A stretch of 41,249 nt of DNA from Bryobacterales bacterium (GTDB lineage: Bacteria; Acidobacteriota; Terriglobia; Bryobacterales; Bryobacteraceae). The DNA lies in the NCBI GenBank assembly GCA_003136575.1, contig PLEX01000193.1:1-41249 (forward strand), in the 5' to 3' direction. How positions within the stretch are numbered: position 1 is the stretch's first letter; each line of letters opens with the position of its first letter. Below are positions 1 to 7,311 of the stretch, piece after piece. The notes below the pieces were generated by a model. It did not search any database and was not told the DNA's origin. It saw only the letters and a program-made list of their open reading frames with translations. The position numbers were made by a program, and so were the translations under genes.

Positions 1-60
1 TTAAGTGAAGAGTATTGGGGCTAAAGGAGATTTTTCTGGAACCCGTGAGGAGCGACGAAA

Positions 61-754
61 ATGCTTTGGTATAAGGCCTCGATTGAGACGCGATGGCGCG
101 CGGTGATGCTGCTCGGAATGCTGATTTTCGCGCTGTTTGCCGCCCACGGCAAGAGCCAGTTGCAACTGGCGCCCCGGGAAGAGTCTCATTCTCGACTCCC
201 TATCCTTTTTCTGGCTGCTGGCCTCCCTGACGCTGGCCGGCAACGGAATCAGGACGGAGTCGTCGCTTCGCGCCGTCAAAAGTATCGAAGGCTCTCTGTT
301 TTTTACCCTCTCCTTACCCGTGAGCCGTCTAAAGCTGTTCTCTTCCCGCGTTATTTTTGGAATGCTGGTGACGGCCGGCATCATCGTAACGATAATCGGC
401 GTTACCGTGCTGATATTTCCCGAGGTGCGTGCGCAGGCGAATGCTGCAGATGCGCTCAGCTACGCTCTGACGGTTCTGTCGTGCAGCACCGCGGAGTATA
501 GCCTGTCCACGCTGGTATCGACATTCCTCGATCAGCAATGGCAGGTTTTCGTGGCCATGATCGTGCTCTACGGGCTGCGCTGGCTGTCAGGCAATGGCGG
601 GCTTCCACCGTCACTCGATCTCTTTCATGCTATAGGCTCCGGGTCACCGTTGCTGACGCACGCGCTCCCCTGGCCGGCCATCGCTTTTTCTCTATCGGTG
701 ACGGCGATCTGTCTGGCGGCGGCAGCGGCGGTAATTCAGCGTAAGGAATACTGA
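61..754 (+). pseudogene. ABC-2 type transporter permease, frameshifted
   Basis: Membrane subunit of an ABC-2 type exporter, split over two reading frames. Frame 1 starts at ATG 61 behind a good ribosome site (GAGGAG, about 8 nt upstream) and encodes MLWYKASIETRWR followed by a first membrane helix, the usual N-terminus of this permease type. The match stops near 170-185, and frame 2 continues with further hydrophobic helices and the FTLSLPVSR motif seen in related permeases, ending RKEY at 754. Joining the frames needs one base removed (or two added) close to the CCCCGGG run at about 172-178. The segment between the first helix and the FTLSLPVSR part also looks shorter than usual, so an internal deletion is possible as well as a sequencing error. 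A partner ATPase would be expected upstream, outside the window. Confidence 0.7.
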
Positions 755-824
755 GCGTCTGGAACAACGGCAGCGCGGGTGACGTAGGAACATAAGAAGA
801 GGGAAACGAGGCTTAGTAACAGAC

Positions 825-1829
825 ATGCAAACAATCTTCAGAAAACTGACTATCGGCCTGGCGCTGACCGCCATCGCGGCGTTCGCCCAGACCAAACCAT
901 CCTTCGAGGTGGCAACTGTCAAACCAGCCGCGCCGATTGACCCGGCAAAAATGATGGCTGCCATGCAGAGCGGTGGCAAGATGCCGATTGGCGCCAACGT
1001 CGACAACCGGCGGGCCGAATACACGTACATGGACCTCAAGAGCCTGATCGCTACCGCCTACAGTGTCAAGCCGTTCCAGATCACGGGGCCAGATTGGCTT
1101 TCCACCACGCGTTTCGACATCGTGGCCAAATTACCGGACGGCGCCACCAAGAGCGACGCTCCGCAGATGCTGCAATCGCTGCTCGAAGACAGGTTCAAGC
1201 TCACGACTCACCGGACGAATGCGGAACATCCCGTCCTCGCGCTCGTGGTCGGCAAAGGCGGCCCGAAGTTGAAAGCTTCCGAACAGGCCCCCGTCGCCAT
1301 CGATGAGAGCGCTCCGTTGAAACCGGGCGAGGTGAAAATGGACAGTTTCGACGGGCCGATGCGCATGAAAGTTGACGCGGCGAACGGCAGCGCGGTGATC
1401 GACGCCGGGCTCAAAGGCAAAATGAGCTATAAGGTGGTTCCCGCCACCCAGTCGATGCATCTCGAGTTGAGTATGGTGACCATGGGTGGTTTCGCGGATA
1501 TGCTGACCCAAATCTTCTCGCAGTTTGGCGGCGGCAATGGACGCCAGATAGTGGATATGACGGGAATCAAGGGCAACTACGAGGCCTCGCTGGACATTTC
1601 GCTCGCGGACATGATCGCCATGGCCAGGCAGGCAGGCGTGGATATCCCTGGCGGCGGACCGACCGGACCCGCACCGGCTGGCGGCCCGGCGGTCGCATCC
1701 GATCCCAGTGGCGCATCGGCGTCGATGACCGATGCGGTGCAGTCGCTGGGTCTGAAGTTCGAATCGCGCAAAGCCCCGGTCGAGCAATTCATCGTCGACC
1801 ACGTGGAAAAGACGCCAACGGAAAACTGA
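825..1829 (+). CDS. TIGR03435 family exported protein
   Basis: Exported protein of the TIGR03435 (Soli_cterm) family; function unknown. It has a signal peptide (residues 1 to about 21, ending AAFAQ), then the family start PSFEVATVKP. Family landmarks follow in order: a GPDWLSTTRFDIVAKLP stretch near residues 87-103, LLEDRFKLTTHR near 117-128, ALVVGKGGPKL near 134-145, and a terminal VEQFIVDHVEKTPTEN. The 334-residue length is usual. A Gly/Pro/Ala-rich insert sits near residues 270-300. The ribosome site is weak (ACGAGG about 13 nt upstream). The N-terminus predicts export to the periplasm or outside. It is one of three proteins in this window with the domain; the others are at 8627 and in the C-terminal part of the BlaR1-like protein at 28166. 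Confidence 0.88.
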   Translation: MQTIFRKLTIGLALTAIAAFAQTKPSFEVATVKPAAPIDPAKMMAAMQSGGKMPIGANVDNRRAEYTYMDLKSLIATAYSVKPFQITGPDWLSTTRFDIVAKLPDGATKSDAPQMLQSLLEDRFKLTTHRTNAEHPVLALVVGKGGPKLKASEQAPVAIDESAPLKPGEVKMDSFDGPMRMKVDAANGSAVIDAGLKGKMSYKVVPATQSMHLELSMVTMGGFADMLTQIFSQFGGGNGRQIVDMTGIKGNYEASLDISLADMIAMARQAGVDIPGGGPTGPAPAGGPAVASDPSGASASMTDAVQSLGLKFESRKAPVEQFIVDHVEKTPTEN

Positions 1830-1852
1830 CCCCGACCTGTGGATCTTTGTCG

Positions 1853-1892
1853 GGCAGGCGGTTTCGCCTGCCATTCGGCCCGAAGGGCCGAA
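1853..1892. repeat. REP-like double hairpin, copy 1 (possible bidirectional terminator)
   Basis: Two perfect 8-bp stems lie side by side between convergent genes. GGCAGGCG pairs with CGCCTGCC around a GTTT loop (1853-1872), and TTCGGCCC pairs with GGGCCGAA around GAA (1874-1892). A close relative of the first stem, preceded by the same CTGTGG, is at 20374-20399. The lack of a T-run argues against a simple intrinsic terminator and favours a dispersed palindromic element, though it could still end transcripts from both sides. Confidence 0.6.
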
Positions 1893-1913
1893 GTCGTGAC
1901 CGCTCGCACCGGC

Positions 1914-2429
1914 TTACTTCAGCAACTCGCGGATTTGCCGCAACGGATCGTCGCCCACAGCGCCGTGAAACGTCCAGCGCACCGCGCCATCGGCTCCGAG
2001 CAATACGAGGTAAGCGTCGTCCGGCGCCTGAAAATGCACCGCATCCTTCACCTCTTTTTCGTGCTCGGTCACGATGACAAAGCGGTCGTGCTGATCCTTT
2101 GGCACGCCGCTTTTGATCCCGCTCTTCGCCATGCCGCGGACCAGCTTCGGCGCGTCTTCGAGGAAAATGACTGTGTATCTTTCGACGTCGCCGTTACCAT
2201 GAAACTCGGATTCGAGCCGTTTCGCCCAATCCGTGCAGTGCGGACCCGATGCATGAGTGAAGCCGACCACCAGCAGCGCCGGATGTCCCTGCACGGCTGC
2301 CGGCATGGTGAGTTTACGCCCGGAGAGCGCTTCGGCGTCGAAACGCGGGAGCGCCGGCTGGCCCAATCCTGGTCCAACGCAGCAAAACGAAGCAACAAGG
2401 AGAGGCACGAACAGAGAGCGGCGGGTCAT
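1914..2429 (-). CDS. Exported thioredoxin-fold-like protein (ATP10-like, tentative)
   Basis: Exported 171-residue protein with a signal peptide (1 to about 23, ending GLGQ). The body reads like a thioredoxin-fold domain: a central strand LLVVGFTHASG near 52-62, a helix with HCTDWAKRLESEF, a strand YTVIFLED, and the C-terminal DDAYLVLLGADGAVRWTFHG typical of redoxin or ATP10-like proteins. The CxxC pair of active thioredoxins is missing (ASGPHCTDW holds a single Cys), so disulfide reductase activity is unlikely. It is the last gene of a three-gene minus-strand set (3671 to 1914), 25 bp after its neighbour. ATP10 similarity is my recollection of the fold pattern and should be treated as tentative. 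Confidence 0.6.
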   Translation of the reverse strand: MTRRSLFVPLLVASFCCVGPGLGQPALPRFDAEALSGRKLTMPAAVQGHPALLVVGFTHASGPHCTDWAKRLESEFHGNGDVERYTVIFLEDAPKLVRGMAKSGIKSGVPKDQHDRFVIVTEHEKEVKDAVHFQAPDDAYLVLLGADGAVRWTFHGAVGDDPLRQIRELLK

Positions 2430-2454
2430 GTACCCATGATCTTACCCGGCGTTC

Positions 2455-3222
2455 TCAGTTCCGTTGATTTGCGCCGGCTGGATGGTCTTCGGGTGAATCC
2501 GCGGGCGCGCGGCGCGCCAGCTTGGGCCTGCCCTCCGTGTCGTCGGCTTTCGGCGCCGATGACGATGCCGGGGTTGGCTTCGCGTCGCTGATCGGCGCCG
2601 CTGCTTTGTCGCTGCCTGCTGGCTGGGCTGCCCGGCTAAGCGCGGCCAACTCCCGCACCCTTCGCGTCTCGTCAGCGAGCTTCCTGACGATCTTATCCGC
2701 CACGTCCGCCATGGCGCTGCGGAACTTCCCGCCGCCCGATTCCTCGGTCGTCGTCCAGATAACGTCCCCATCCTTGCCGACCAGGCGTATCGAACCCGTC
2801 GCTTCGTGTCGCCGTTCCTGCATCCGGACGCTCTCGTCGTTGGTGACCCCCAGGCCCATCGTCTGATTCGATGAGACACCCGAGTTCAGAGCGCGCGAAC
2901 TGGAGCCGCTTCCCGCGTTGGCATGGATCCCGATCGAATCGTTCGAATTGTGCTCTTCGGTGAATATGAGGTCGTCGCCTGAACCCTTGAGCGTCGCGTC
3001 GGCGCGCTCGGCGTTTTCGGTGATAACGAACAACCCGGAGCTTTGTATCGAGGCGATGAGCATATCGCGGAACTGATCCGACGTCTTGCCGCCGCCGAGT
3101 TGGTCCACGTAGATCCGGCGTACGTCGGCGAGCGCGGCTTCCGGTAGCTTTATTTCCACGGCAAACGCGGCCAACGGCAGCAGCACCAGGGCGAACAACG
3201 CAATCAATCCGCGCCGATTCAT
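2455..3222 (-). CDS. Exported protein of unknown function (possible CsgG/LpoB-like fold)
   Basis: A 255-residue protein with signal peptide (1 to about 21, ending AAFA). After it come a strand-helix pattern RRIYVDQLGG ... FRDMLIASIQSSGLFVITEN ... ADATLKGSG, reminiscent of CsgG/LpoB-type envelope proteins in which a C-terminal helix-strand computes 'variant' versus 'absent' forms, then a Ser/Asn/Gly-rich loop with EEHNSNDSIG, and a segment GSIRLVGKDGDVIWTT. The last 60 residues are low-complexity Ala/Pro/Ser/Lys and charged. The start codon overlaps the stop of the upstream gene by an ATGA, so translation is probably coupled. Function is not established. Confidence 0.62.
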   Translation of the reverse strand: MNRRGLIALFALVLLPLAAFAVEIKLPEAALADVRRIYVDQLGGGKTSDQFRDMLIASIQSSGLFVITENAERADATLKGSGDDLIFTEEHNSNDSIGIHANAGSGSSSRALNSGVSSNQTMGLGVTNDESVRMQERRHEATGSIRLVGKDGDVIWTTTEESGGGKFRSAMADVADKIVRKLADETRRVRELAALSRAAQPAGSDKAAAPISDAKPTPASSSAPKADDTEGRPKLARRAPADSPEDHPAGANQRN

Positions 3223-3671
3223 CCTTTGCCCGCCTTTCGGGCTTCGTCGTCCTGATACTCGACGCGGCGGCCCGTCCGCGCTTCGAGCGAAACCAGCAAC
3301 TGCCGGATATCGCCCTTGCCAACTTCTAACACCACGGCCTGCTGTTTCTTTTCGGAATCGACATAATCGATGGTGACGAAATGGCTGCGCTTCTTTGCGA
3401 TCAGGAACAGCGGGGAGATCAACACGGCTTCGAGATAACGCCGGTCGACATGCATGCCGTACTCGACGTTACTCACGTCACCCCACGCCACGGTGATGGC
3501 TTTGTCGCGCAAATGCAGCGACAGGGCGTTCTCGTCGCGAACGTCGATTTCTCCATTAGAATGACTGGGTACGCCGGCAACGGTTCCGCCAACATAAAGA
3601 ACCCGATTACCTTGGCCTCCCGCCTGAAGCAGAGACGAGAGAGCCAGCAGAACCGCAAAGGTTCGTCGCAT
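3219..3671 (-). CDS. Small exported protein of unknown function
   Basis: First gene of the minus-strand set; 150 residues with a signal peptide (1 to about 17). The mature part is a compact beta-rich domain: VLYVGGTVAGVP, ENALSLHL, ITVAWGDVSNVEYGMHVDRR, then a hydrophobic ISPLFLIAKKRSHFVTIDYVD and a C-terminal helix GDIRQLLVSLEARTGRR. The pattern of a short strand pair followed by W(G/A)xVS and a Tyr/Arg-rich segment also occurs in the divergently transcribed protein at 3820, suggesting distant relatives. The TGA stop overlaps the next ATG. No function can be assigned. Confidence 0.62.
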   Translation of the reverse strand: MRRTFAVLLALSSLLQAGGQGNRVLYVGGTVAGVPSHSNGEIDVRDENALSLHLRDKAITVAWGDVSNVEYGMHVDRRYLEAVLISPLFLIAKKRSHFVTIDYVDSEKKQQAVVLEVGKGDIRQLLVSLEARTGRRVEYQDDEARKAGKG

Positions 3672-3819
3672 GACTGTTGAATATCACAAATCGCGGAGAG
3701 TGTATATATCTCCGTCTTGTAAACGGGATAGGTTGTTCCTGATTGAAACTGCGTTGTTTCGATGTGGAGCAAATCGGCAGCCTAACGCGGCTCCGAACGC
3801 CGCAAGCTATGCTTTCGGT

Positions 3820-4269
3820 ATGGGAAAGGCCAGCAGCGTTGTCGCTGCGTTCATGATCGCCACGCTGACGCTGTCCACGCTTCCCGCTCAGGCGGCAAAG
3901 GCGGCAAAGGCGGGCAAGGCTACGAAAACCCCGCCGAGCGTCACCGTTGAAGCTCACAACGAAGGCGTCGGCGATATCTACGGCGACGAAAATGTCGTCT
4001 CCGTGACCATTGACAGCGCGGGCATTCGGTTTCAGGGCAAAGGCATGGACAAACCGATCGCCCTGACCTGGGCGCAGGTCTCCGGCTGGCAGGCAAACCG
4101 ATTCACTTCCTACAGCGTGAATCGCACAACCGGCGGCGATTTCGGTATCGGCATCTACCAGGACGTCAAGTATTTCAGCTTTCGCACGCACAACGGCAGG
4201 GATTACACCGCTGCCGTCAAGGCGCTGCGTAGATACGCCGGGGCCAAAGAACGGGCGGGCATGGGGTAG
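3820..4269 (+). CDS. Small exported protein of unknown function
   Basis: The frame is open from 3670, but the start at 3820 is preferred because it places a signal peptide (MGKASSVVAAFMIATLTL, cleavage near LPAQA) at the N-terminus and has a TATGCT hexamer exactly 6 nt upstream, as expected for a leaderless transcript. The mature 125 residues begin with an Ala/Lys repeat (AKAAKAGKATK) and continue with beta-type segments: DENVVSVTIDSAGIRFQG, IALTWAQVSGWQANRF, VKYFSFRTHNGRDY and a final helix TAAVKALRRYAGAKER. The same order of segments is seen in the protein at 3219-3671. Function unknown. Confidence 0.6.
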   Translation: MGKASSVVAAFMIATLTLSTLPAQAAKAAKAGKATKTPPSVTVEAHNEGVGDIYGDENVVSVTIDSAGIRFQGKGMDKPIALTWAQVSGWQANRFTSYSVNRTTGGDFGIGIYQDVKYFSFRTHNGRDYTAAVKALRRYAGAKERAGMG

Positions 4270-4318
4270 TTCGCCATGATGTTGCTTTGCTGAGGTGCGG
4301 CACTTGTGTGACATCCAA

Positions 4319-6187
4319 TCAACTACCGCCAGTGTTCGGGTCGCCGTTAACCGCGCCACCCTCGGTTGACGAACCCCACACTGCCGTGCTGCCCCAGACT
4401 GCGGAACTGCCCGAATCCGTTGAACTGCCCCATACCGCCGACGAGCCGGAGTCAGTATCGGATCCCCAGACCGCGTTTGAACCCCAGACTGCGTTCGAAC
4501 CCCAGACTGCGTTTGAACCCGACACCGTTGAGTTGGCGGTCCACACGGACGAACCCCAAACTGCCGACGATCCCCAGACTGCGGAACTGCCCCACACGGC
4601 TGTGCTCCCCCACGCCGGGGGCGCCGAATCGTTAACAATATACACCGGAGTCTGCGGGTTTAAGGTATTCGCGGCGATGGTCGCGATCGGCGAAGCGGCA
4701 TTTTCGTTTGCCGGAATTGTGGCCGTACTTGCCATTGCAGCGTCCAGATCCAGATAACCGGCGCCCACGGTGAAGATGTCGTATTGAACGGTAAACGTCT
4801 GATCGGTCGTCGGATCGGTAATGACCGACGATTGCGGGAAGTTCTTGGTCGCCGTGAGCATAAGCCGGGCCTTGACCTGGTCCGGAGTGAGGTTCTGACT
4901 GTCCAGGAGCGCGGCCGCCGCGCCACTCGCTACTCCCGCCGCCATACTCGTGCCGTTGAGAATGAAGTAGTTTGAGACCTCTCCGGCCACCGGCGTCCGC
5001 ACATACGAAGCAAGCGGGACCAGATTCGACGATTCCGTCGTTTCGAGCGTCGCGCCAGGCACGAGGATCGAAAAGATTTTGTTGCCGGGGGCGACCAAAT
5101 CGGGCTTTGCCACCATGTCGATCAGGGTCGGCCCTTTCGAACTGTAAGTAGTCATCAGGTCGTCGGCGCGCGCAGGCGTGCCTTCCGTGTTCATGGCTCC
5201 CACGGTGATCGCGAGCGGGTCGTTTCCCGGAGCGGAGATGGTCCCATAGCCATTGGTATTGGCCGAGTTATCGCGTCCCCCGTTGCCCGCCGCAATCACC
5301 ACTGTAATTCCGGACAACCATGCCTTTTCCACCTCCTGGCACAAAGGGTCGTTCCTGTAACTCTCGGCGATAGGCCGCCCGAGCGAAAGATTAATGACCT
5401 TGATGTTGTAAACGGAGCGGAGTTGAATCGCACGGTCGATGGCCAATATGATCTCCGCGTCATTCGATTCGCCGTTGCGGTTGAGGACTTTGAGGTTGAT
5501 CAGATGAACGCCAGGGGCGACACCGTGAATATCGTGAAGAAATCGCGACCCATACGAATTGGACCCGTTACCGGCGATAATTCCGGCGATGTGGGTGCCA
5601 TGGCCGTAGTAGTCGTCGATCCCCTCGTTCGGAACAAAGCTTTCGGCGTACCTCACGTTAGCGAAAGAGTTCAGGAGACCGGGACTGTTGGTTCCGTTGC
5701 CGACCAGATCCTGATTTACATGGATGCCGCTGTCAATCAGGGCAACACCGACGCTCGCTCCCGTGCTCATGTCGGCTGATCCACTGTTGGCCGAAAGTGG
5801 CCGCAGGGTTTCCGGGGTATAGTCGTAAACCGGCCCCCCGGCCCCCATCGCCTGGACCAGATTGTTAACCGATACGTGAGCCACGGCCGGATTGTTGGCC
5901 AGACTGACGGCATCGGAGACTGTCGTTGAACACAACTCGCCTCCCGGCAGCAGTTCAAGGAGGTTGAGCGTGCCGCAGACGGTCGAAAGCAGGGACCCCG
6001 CCAGAGAGGGGGTGTACTGAACGATAACCTGAACGGATTGGTTCGGCTCCATCGAGCCTAATTGAGGCGAAACCGTACCCCCAAAGGCGAGCAAACCTGT
6101 TAACAAAAGGCACGAGAGCGGCTTCGCGACCTTCCAGCCGATGTTCCGGAGTTTCGCGCTGGTGAATTCAATTCCGGCAAATGTCAT
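4319..6187 (-). CDS. S8 family (subtilisin-like) serine peptidase with Trp-rich C-terminal repeats
   Basis: Secreted serine protease of the subtilase family, 622 residues from the start I chose. The catalytic triad is visible as Asp152 (VALIDSGIHVNQD), His196 (GHGTHIAG) and Ser414 (NGTSMAAGVASG), with the oxyanion Asn302 in AAGN; all canonical motifs are intact. An N-terminal hydrophobic stretch (LSCLLLTGLLAFGG) serves as signal peptide and a roughly 90-residue segment before the catalytic domain resembles a propeptide. The frame is open to 6421, but ATG 6187 has a purine-rich GGGGAAGAG just upstream, puts the signal sequence near the N-terminus and leaves the direct repeats at 6272-6309 in the promoter region. 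The last 100 residues hold a tandem AVWGS-type repeat. Confidence 0.9.
   Translation of the reverse strand: MTFAGIEFTSAKLRNIGWKVAKPLSCLLLTGLLAFGGTVSPQLGSMEPNQSVQVIVQYTPSLAGSLLSTVCGTLNLLELLPGGELCSTTVSDAVSLANNPAVAHVSVNNLVQAMGAGGPVYDYTPETLRPLSANSGSADMSTGASVGVALIDSGIHVNQDLVGNGTNSPGLLNSFANVRYAESFVPNEGIDDYYGHGTHIAGIIAGNGSNSYGSRFLHDIHGVAPGVHLINLKVLNRNGESNDAEIILAIDRAIQLRSVYNIKVINLSLGRPIAESYRNDPLCQEVEKAWLSGITVVIAAGNGGRDNSANTNGYGTISAPGNDPLAITVGAMNTEGTPARADDLMTTYSSKGPTLIDMVAKPDLVAPGNKIFSILVPGATLETTESSNLVPLASYVRTPVAGEVSNYFILNGTSMAAGVASGAAAALLDSQNLTPDQVKARLMLTATKNFPQSSVITDPTTDQTFTVQYDIFTVGAGYLDLDAAMASTATIPANENAASPIATIAANTLNPQTPVYIVNDSAPPAWGSTAVWGSSAVWGSSAVWGSSVWTANSTVSGSNAVWGSNAVWGSNAVWGSDTDSGSSAVWGSSTDSGSSAVWGSTAVWGSSTEGGAVNGDPNTGGS
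4364..4621 (-). repeat. Tandem AVWGS-coding repeat in subtilase C-terminus
   Basis: About ten copies of a 5-6 residue unit (S/N/T)AVWGS, with spacer variants SGSS, SSTDSG and SVWTANSTV, encoded in the 3' part of the peptidase gene. On the + strand it shows as recurring CCCCAGACTGCG and CCCCACAC blocks. The unit is regular enough to form a repetitive beta structure or a low-complexity surface tail. Unit sequence varies at the DNA level, so slippage is not the only source. Confidence 0.85.
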
Positions 6188-6271
6188 CTCTTCCCCGTTG
6201 TGATTGTGGATTCTGAACACAAGAGTCAGATCGGCATGAAACCGGGCGTGTAGACGGGCTGCGCCCGAGTT

Positions 6272-6309
6272 CGGTACTGGTACCTCGAACCGACTCCGGT
6301 ACTGGTACC
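6272..6309. promoter_or_regulatory. 13-bp direct repeat upstream of the subtilase gene
   Basis: CGGTACTGGTACC occurs twice, at 6272-6284 and 6297-6309, 25 bp apart start to start. The first copy is also framed by GTTC and GAAC arms. The pair lies 85-122 bp upstream of the preferred subtilase start and 137 bp before the divergent gene at 6446, a position suited to a regulator binding as a tandem dimer. Role is inferred from position only. Confidence 0.45.
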
Positions 6310-6445
6310 GGGCTCGCGTCGACTGACCGGAAATATATGTGTCAACGGATTTATTGGAATCATAATGCGACTGCCTCGACAAGGGGTCGCGCCCTGTGCC
6401 ACAATTTAGCCAAATCCGCAATTCGTCCGGATGAGGAGACCAAGA

Positions 6446-7282
6446 ATGCCATCAGCGCCACGGTTCTTCCGGTTGCCGACATTTCCGATTCGCGCGACAA
6501 CGATTTTGTTGACCAGCGTTTTTCCAATGTTCGCCCAGATCCAGCGAGTGACCATTACTCCCCAAATCGCCAAACTTCGCCCGCTCAATGCCGACCAGAA
6601 ACGGATACTCGCCGCCACCCGCGAATGGAGCGCAAACTACACGCGAAGCCTTCCGGATTACATGTGCATTCAAACCATCAAGAGACACGCGCTGGCCGCG
6701 TATCTGGACGCATGGCCGGTGTCGGACGAAATCCGCGAGTCGGTCACGTGGTCCGGCCACCAGGAGAGCTACGAAGTCCTCAGCGTCAACGGAAAGCCCG
6801 TTCAAAAGGACATTACAAAGCTGGGCGGCAATATCTCAACCGGCGAATTCGGCACGATCCTGGATCGGCTGTTTGGACCCGAATCGGTGGCCGAGTTCGG
6901 CTATGAGCGAAGAACCTCGCTGCGTGGCATTCCCGTCGACGTGTTCGCATACCGCGTTTCGAGCGACCACGGGTACACTCTCTTCAGCGGCCTTCAGAAG
7001 TACGAATCGGCGTGGGAAGGAAACGTCTATGCGGACCGAAAGAATGGCGCCGTGTTGCGCATCACGATGGAGTGCATCGGTATTCCCGTGAATTTTCCGG
7101 TTCACCACCTGAACATGACCCTCGACTACGGATCCGCGAAAATCGGCGGCCTCGAGTACCTGCTGCCCGCCCATTTCGACCTCACACAGGAATCGAGCGG
7201 CGGAGTCACGCAGAACCACACGGAGTACGGTTCGTACCGCAAGTTCGAGACGGAAGCGATTTTTCAACCCGACGAACCCTGA
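6446..7282 (+). CDS. Exported acidobacterial protein of unknown function
   Basis: ATG 6446 is chosen over the in-frame ATG 6431 because GAGGAG at 6433-6438 sits 7 nt before it. The 278-residue product has a signal peptide (hydrophobic stretch ending PMFAQ). It matches by eye a family frequent in Acidobacteria: an N-terminal Tyr/Cys motif NYTRSLPDYMCIQTIKR, a region ESYEVLSVNGKPV, LGGNISTGEFGTILDRLF, a YRVSSDHGY strand, GNVYADRKNGAVLRITME and a C-terminal GLEYLLPAHFDL plus EYGSYRKFETEAIF. These read as an elongated beta-rich domain of the sort found in lipoprotein-carrier-like folds, which is inference. No catalytic motif is visible. Confidence 0.7.
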   Translation: MPSAPRFFRLPTFPIRATTILLTSVFPMFAQIQRVTITPQIAKLRPLNADQKRILAATREWSANYTRSLPDYMCIQTIKRHALAAYLDAWPVSDEIRESVTWSGHQESYEVLSVNGKPVQKDITKLGGNISTGEFGTILDRLFGPESVAEFGYERRTSLRGIPVDVFAYRVSSDHGYTLFSGLQKYESAWEGNVYADRKNGAVLRITMECIGIPVNFPVHHLNMTLDYGSAKIGGLEYLLPAHFDLTQESSGGVTQNHTEYGSYRKFETEAIFQPDEP

Positions 7283-7295
7283 GCCGATATCGGCT
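7282..7295. terminator. Perfect 14-bp palindrome between convergent genes (candidate terminator)
   Basis: AGCCGATATCGGCT lies exactly between the stop of the plus-strand gene and the stop of the minus-strand oxidoreductase, followed by TTGGTT. A second short stem (GAAGC 7305-7309 with GCTTC 7317-7321) overlaps the minus-strand stop codon. Position fits bidirectional termination, but there is no real T-tract. Confidence 0.4.
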
Positions 7296-7311
7296 TGGTT
7301 GACCGAAGCGA

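Noticed and set aside
3607..4638. Minus-strand frame of 343 codons with QSGVRTQSGV repeats
   Set aside because: It is a frame shadow of the AVWGS repeats and of the two small exported genes; no start or motif support.
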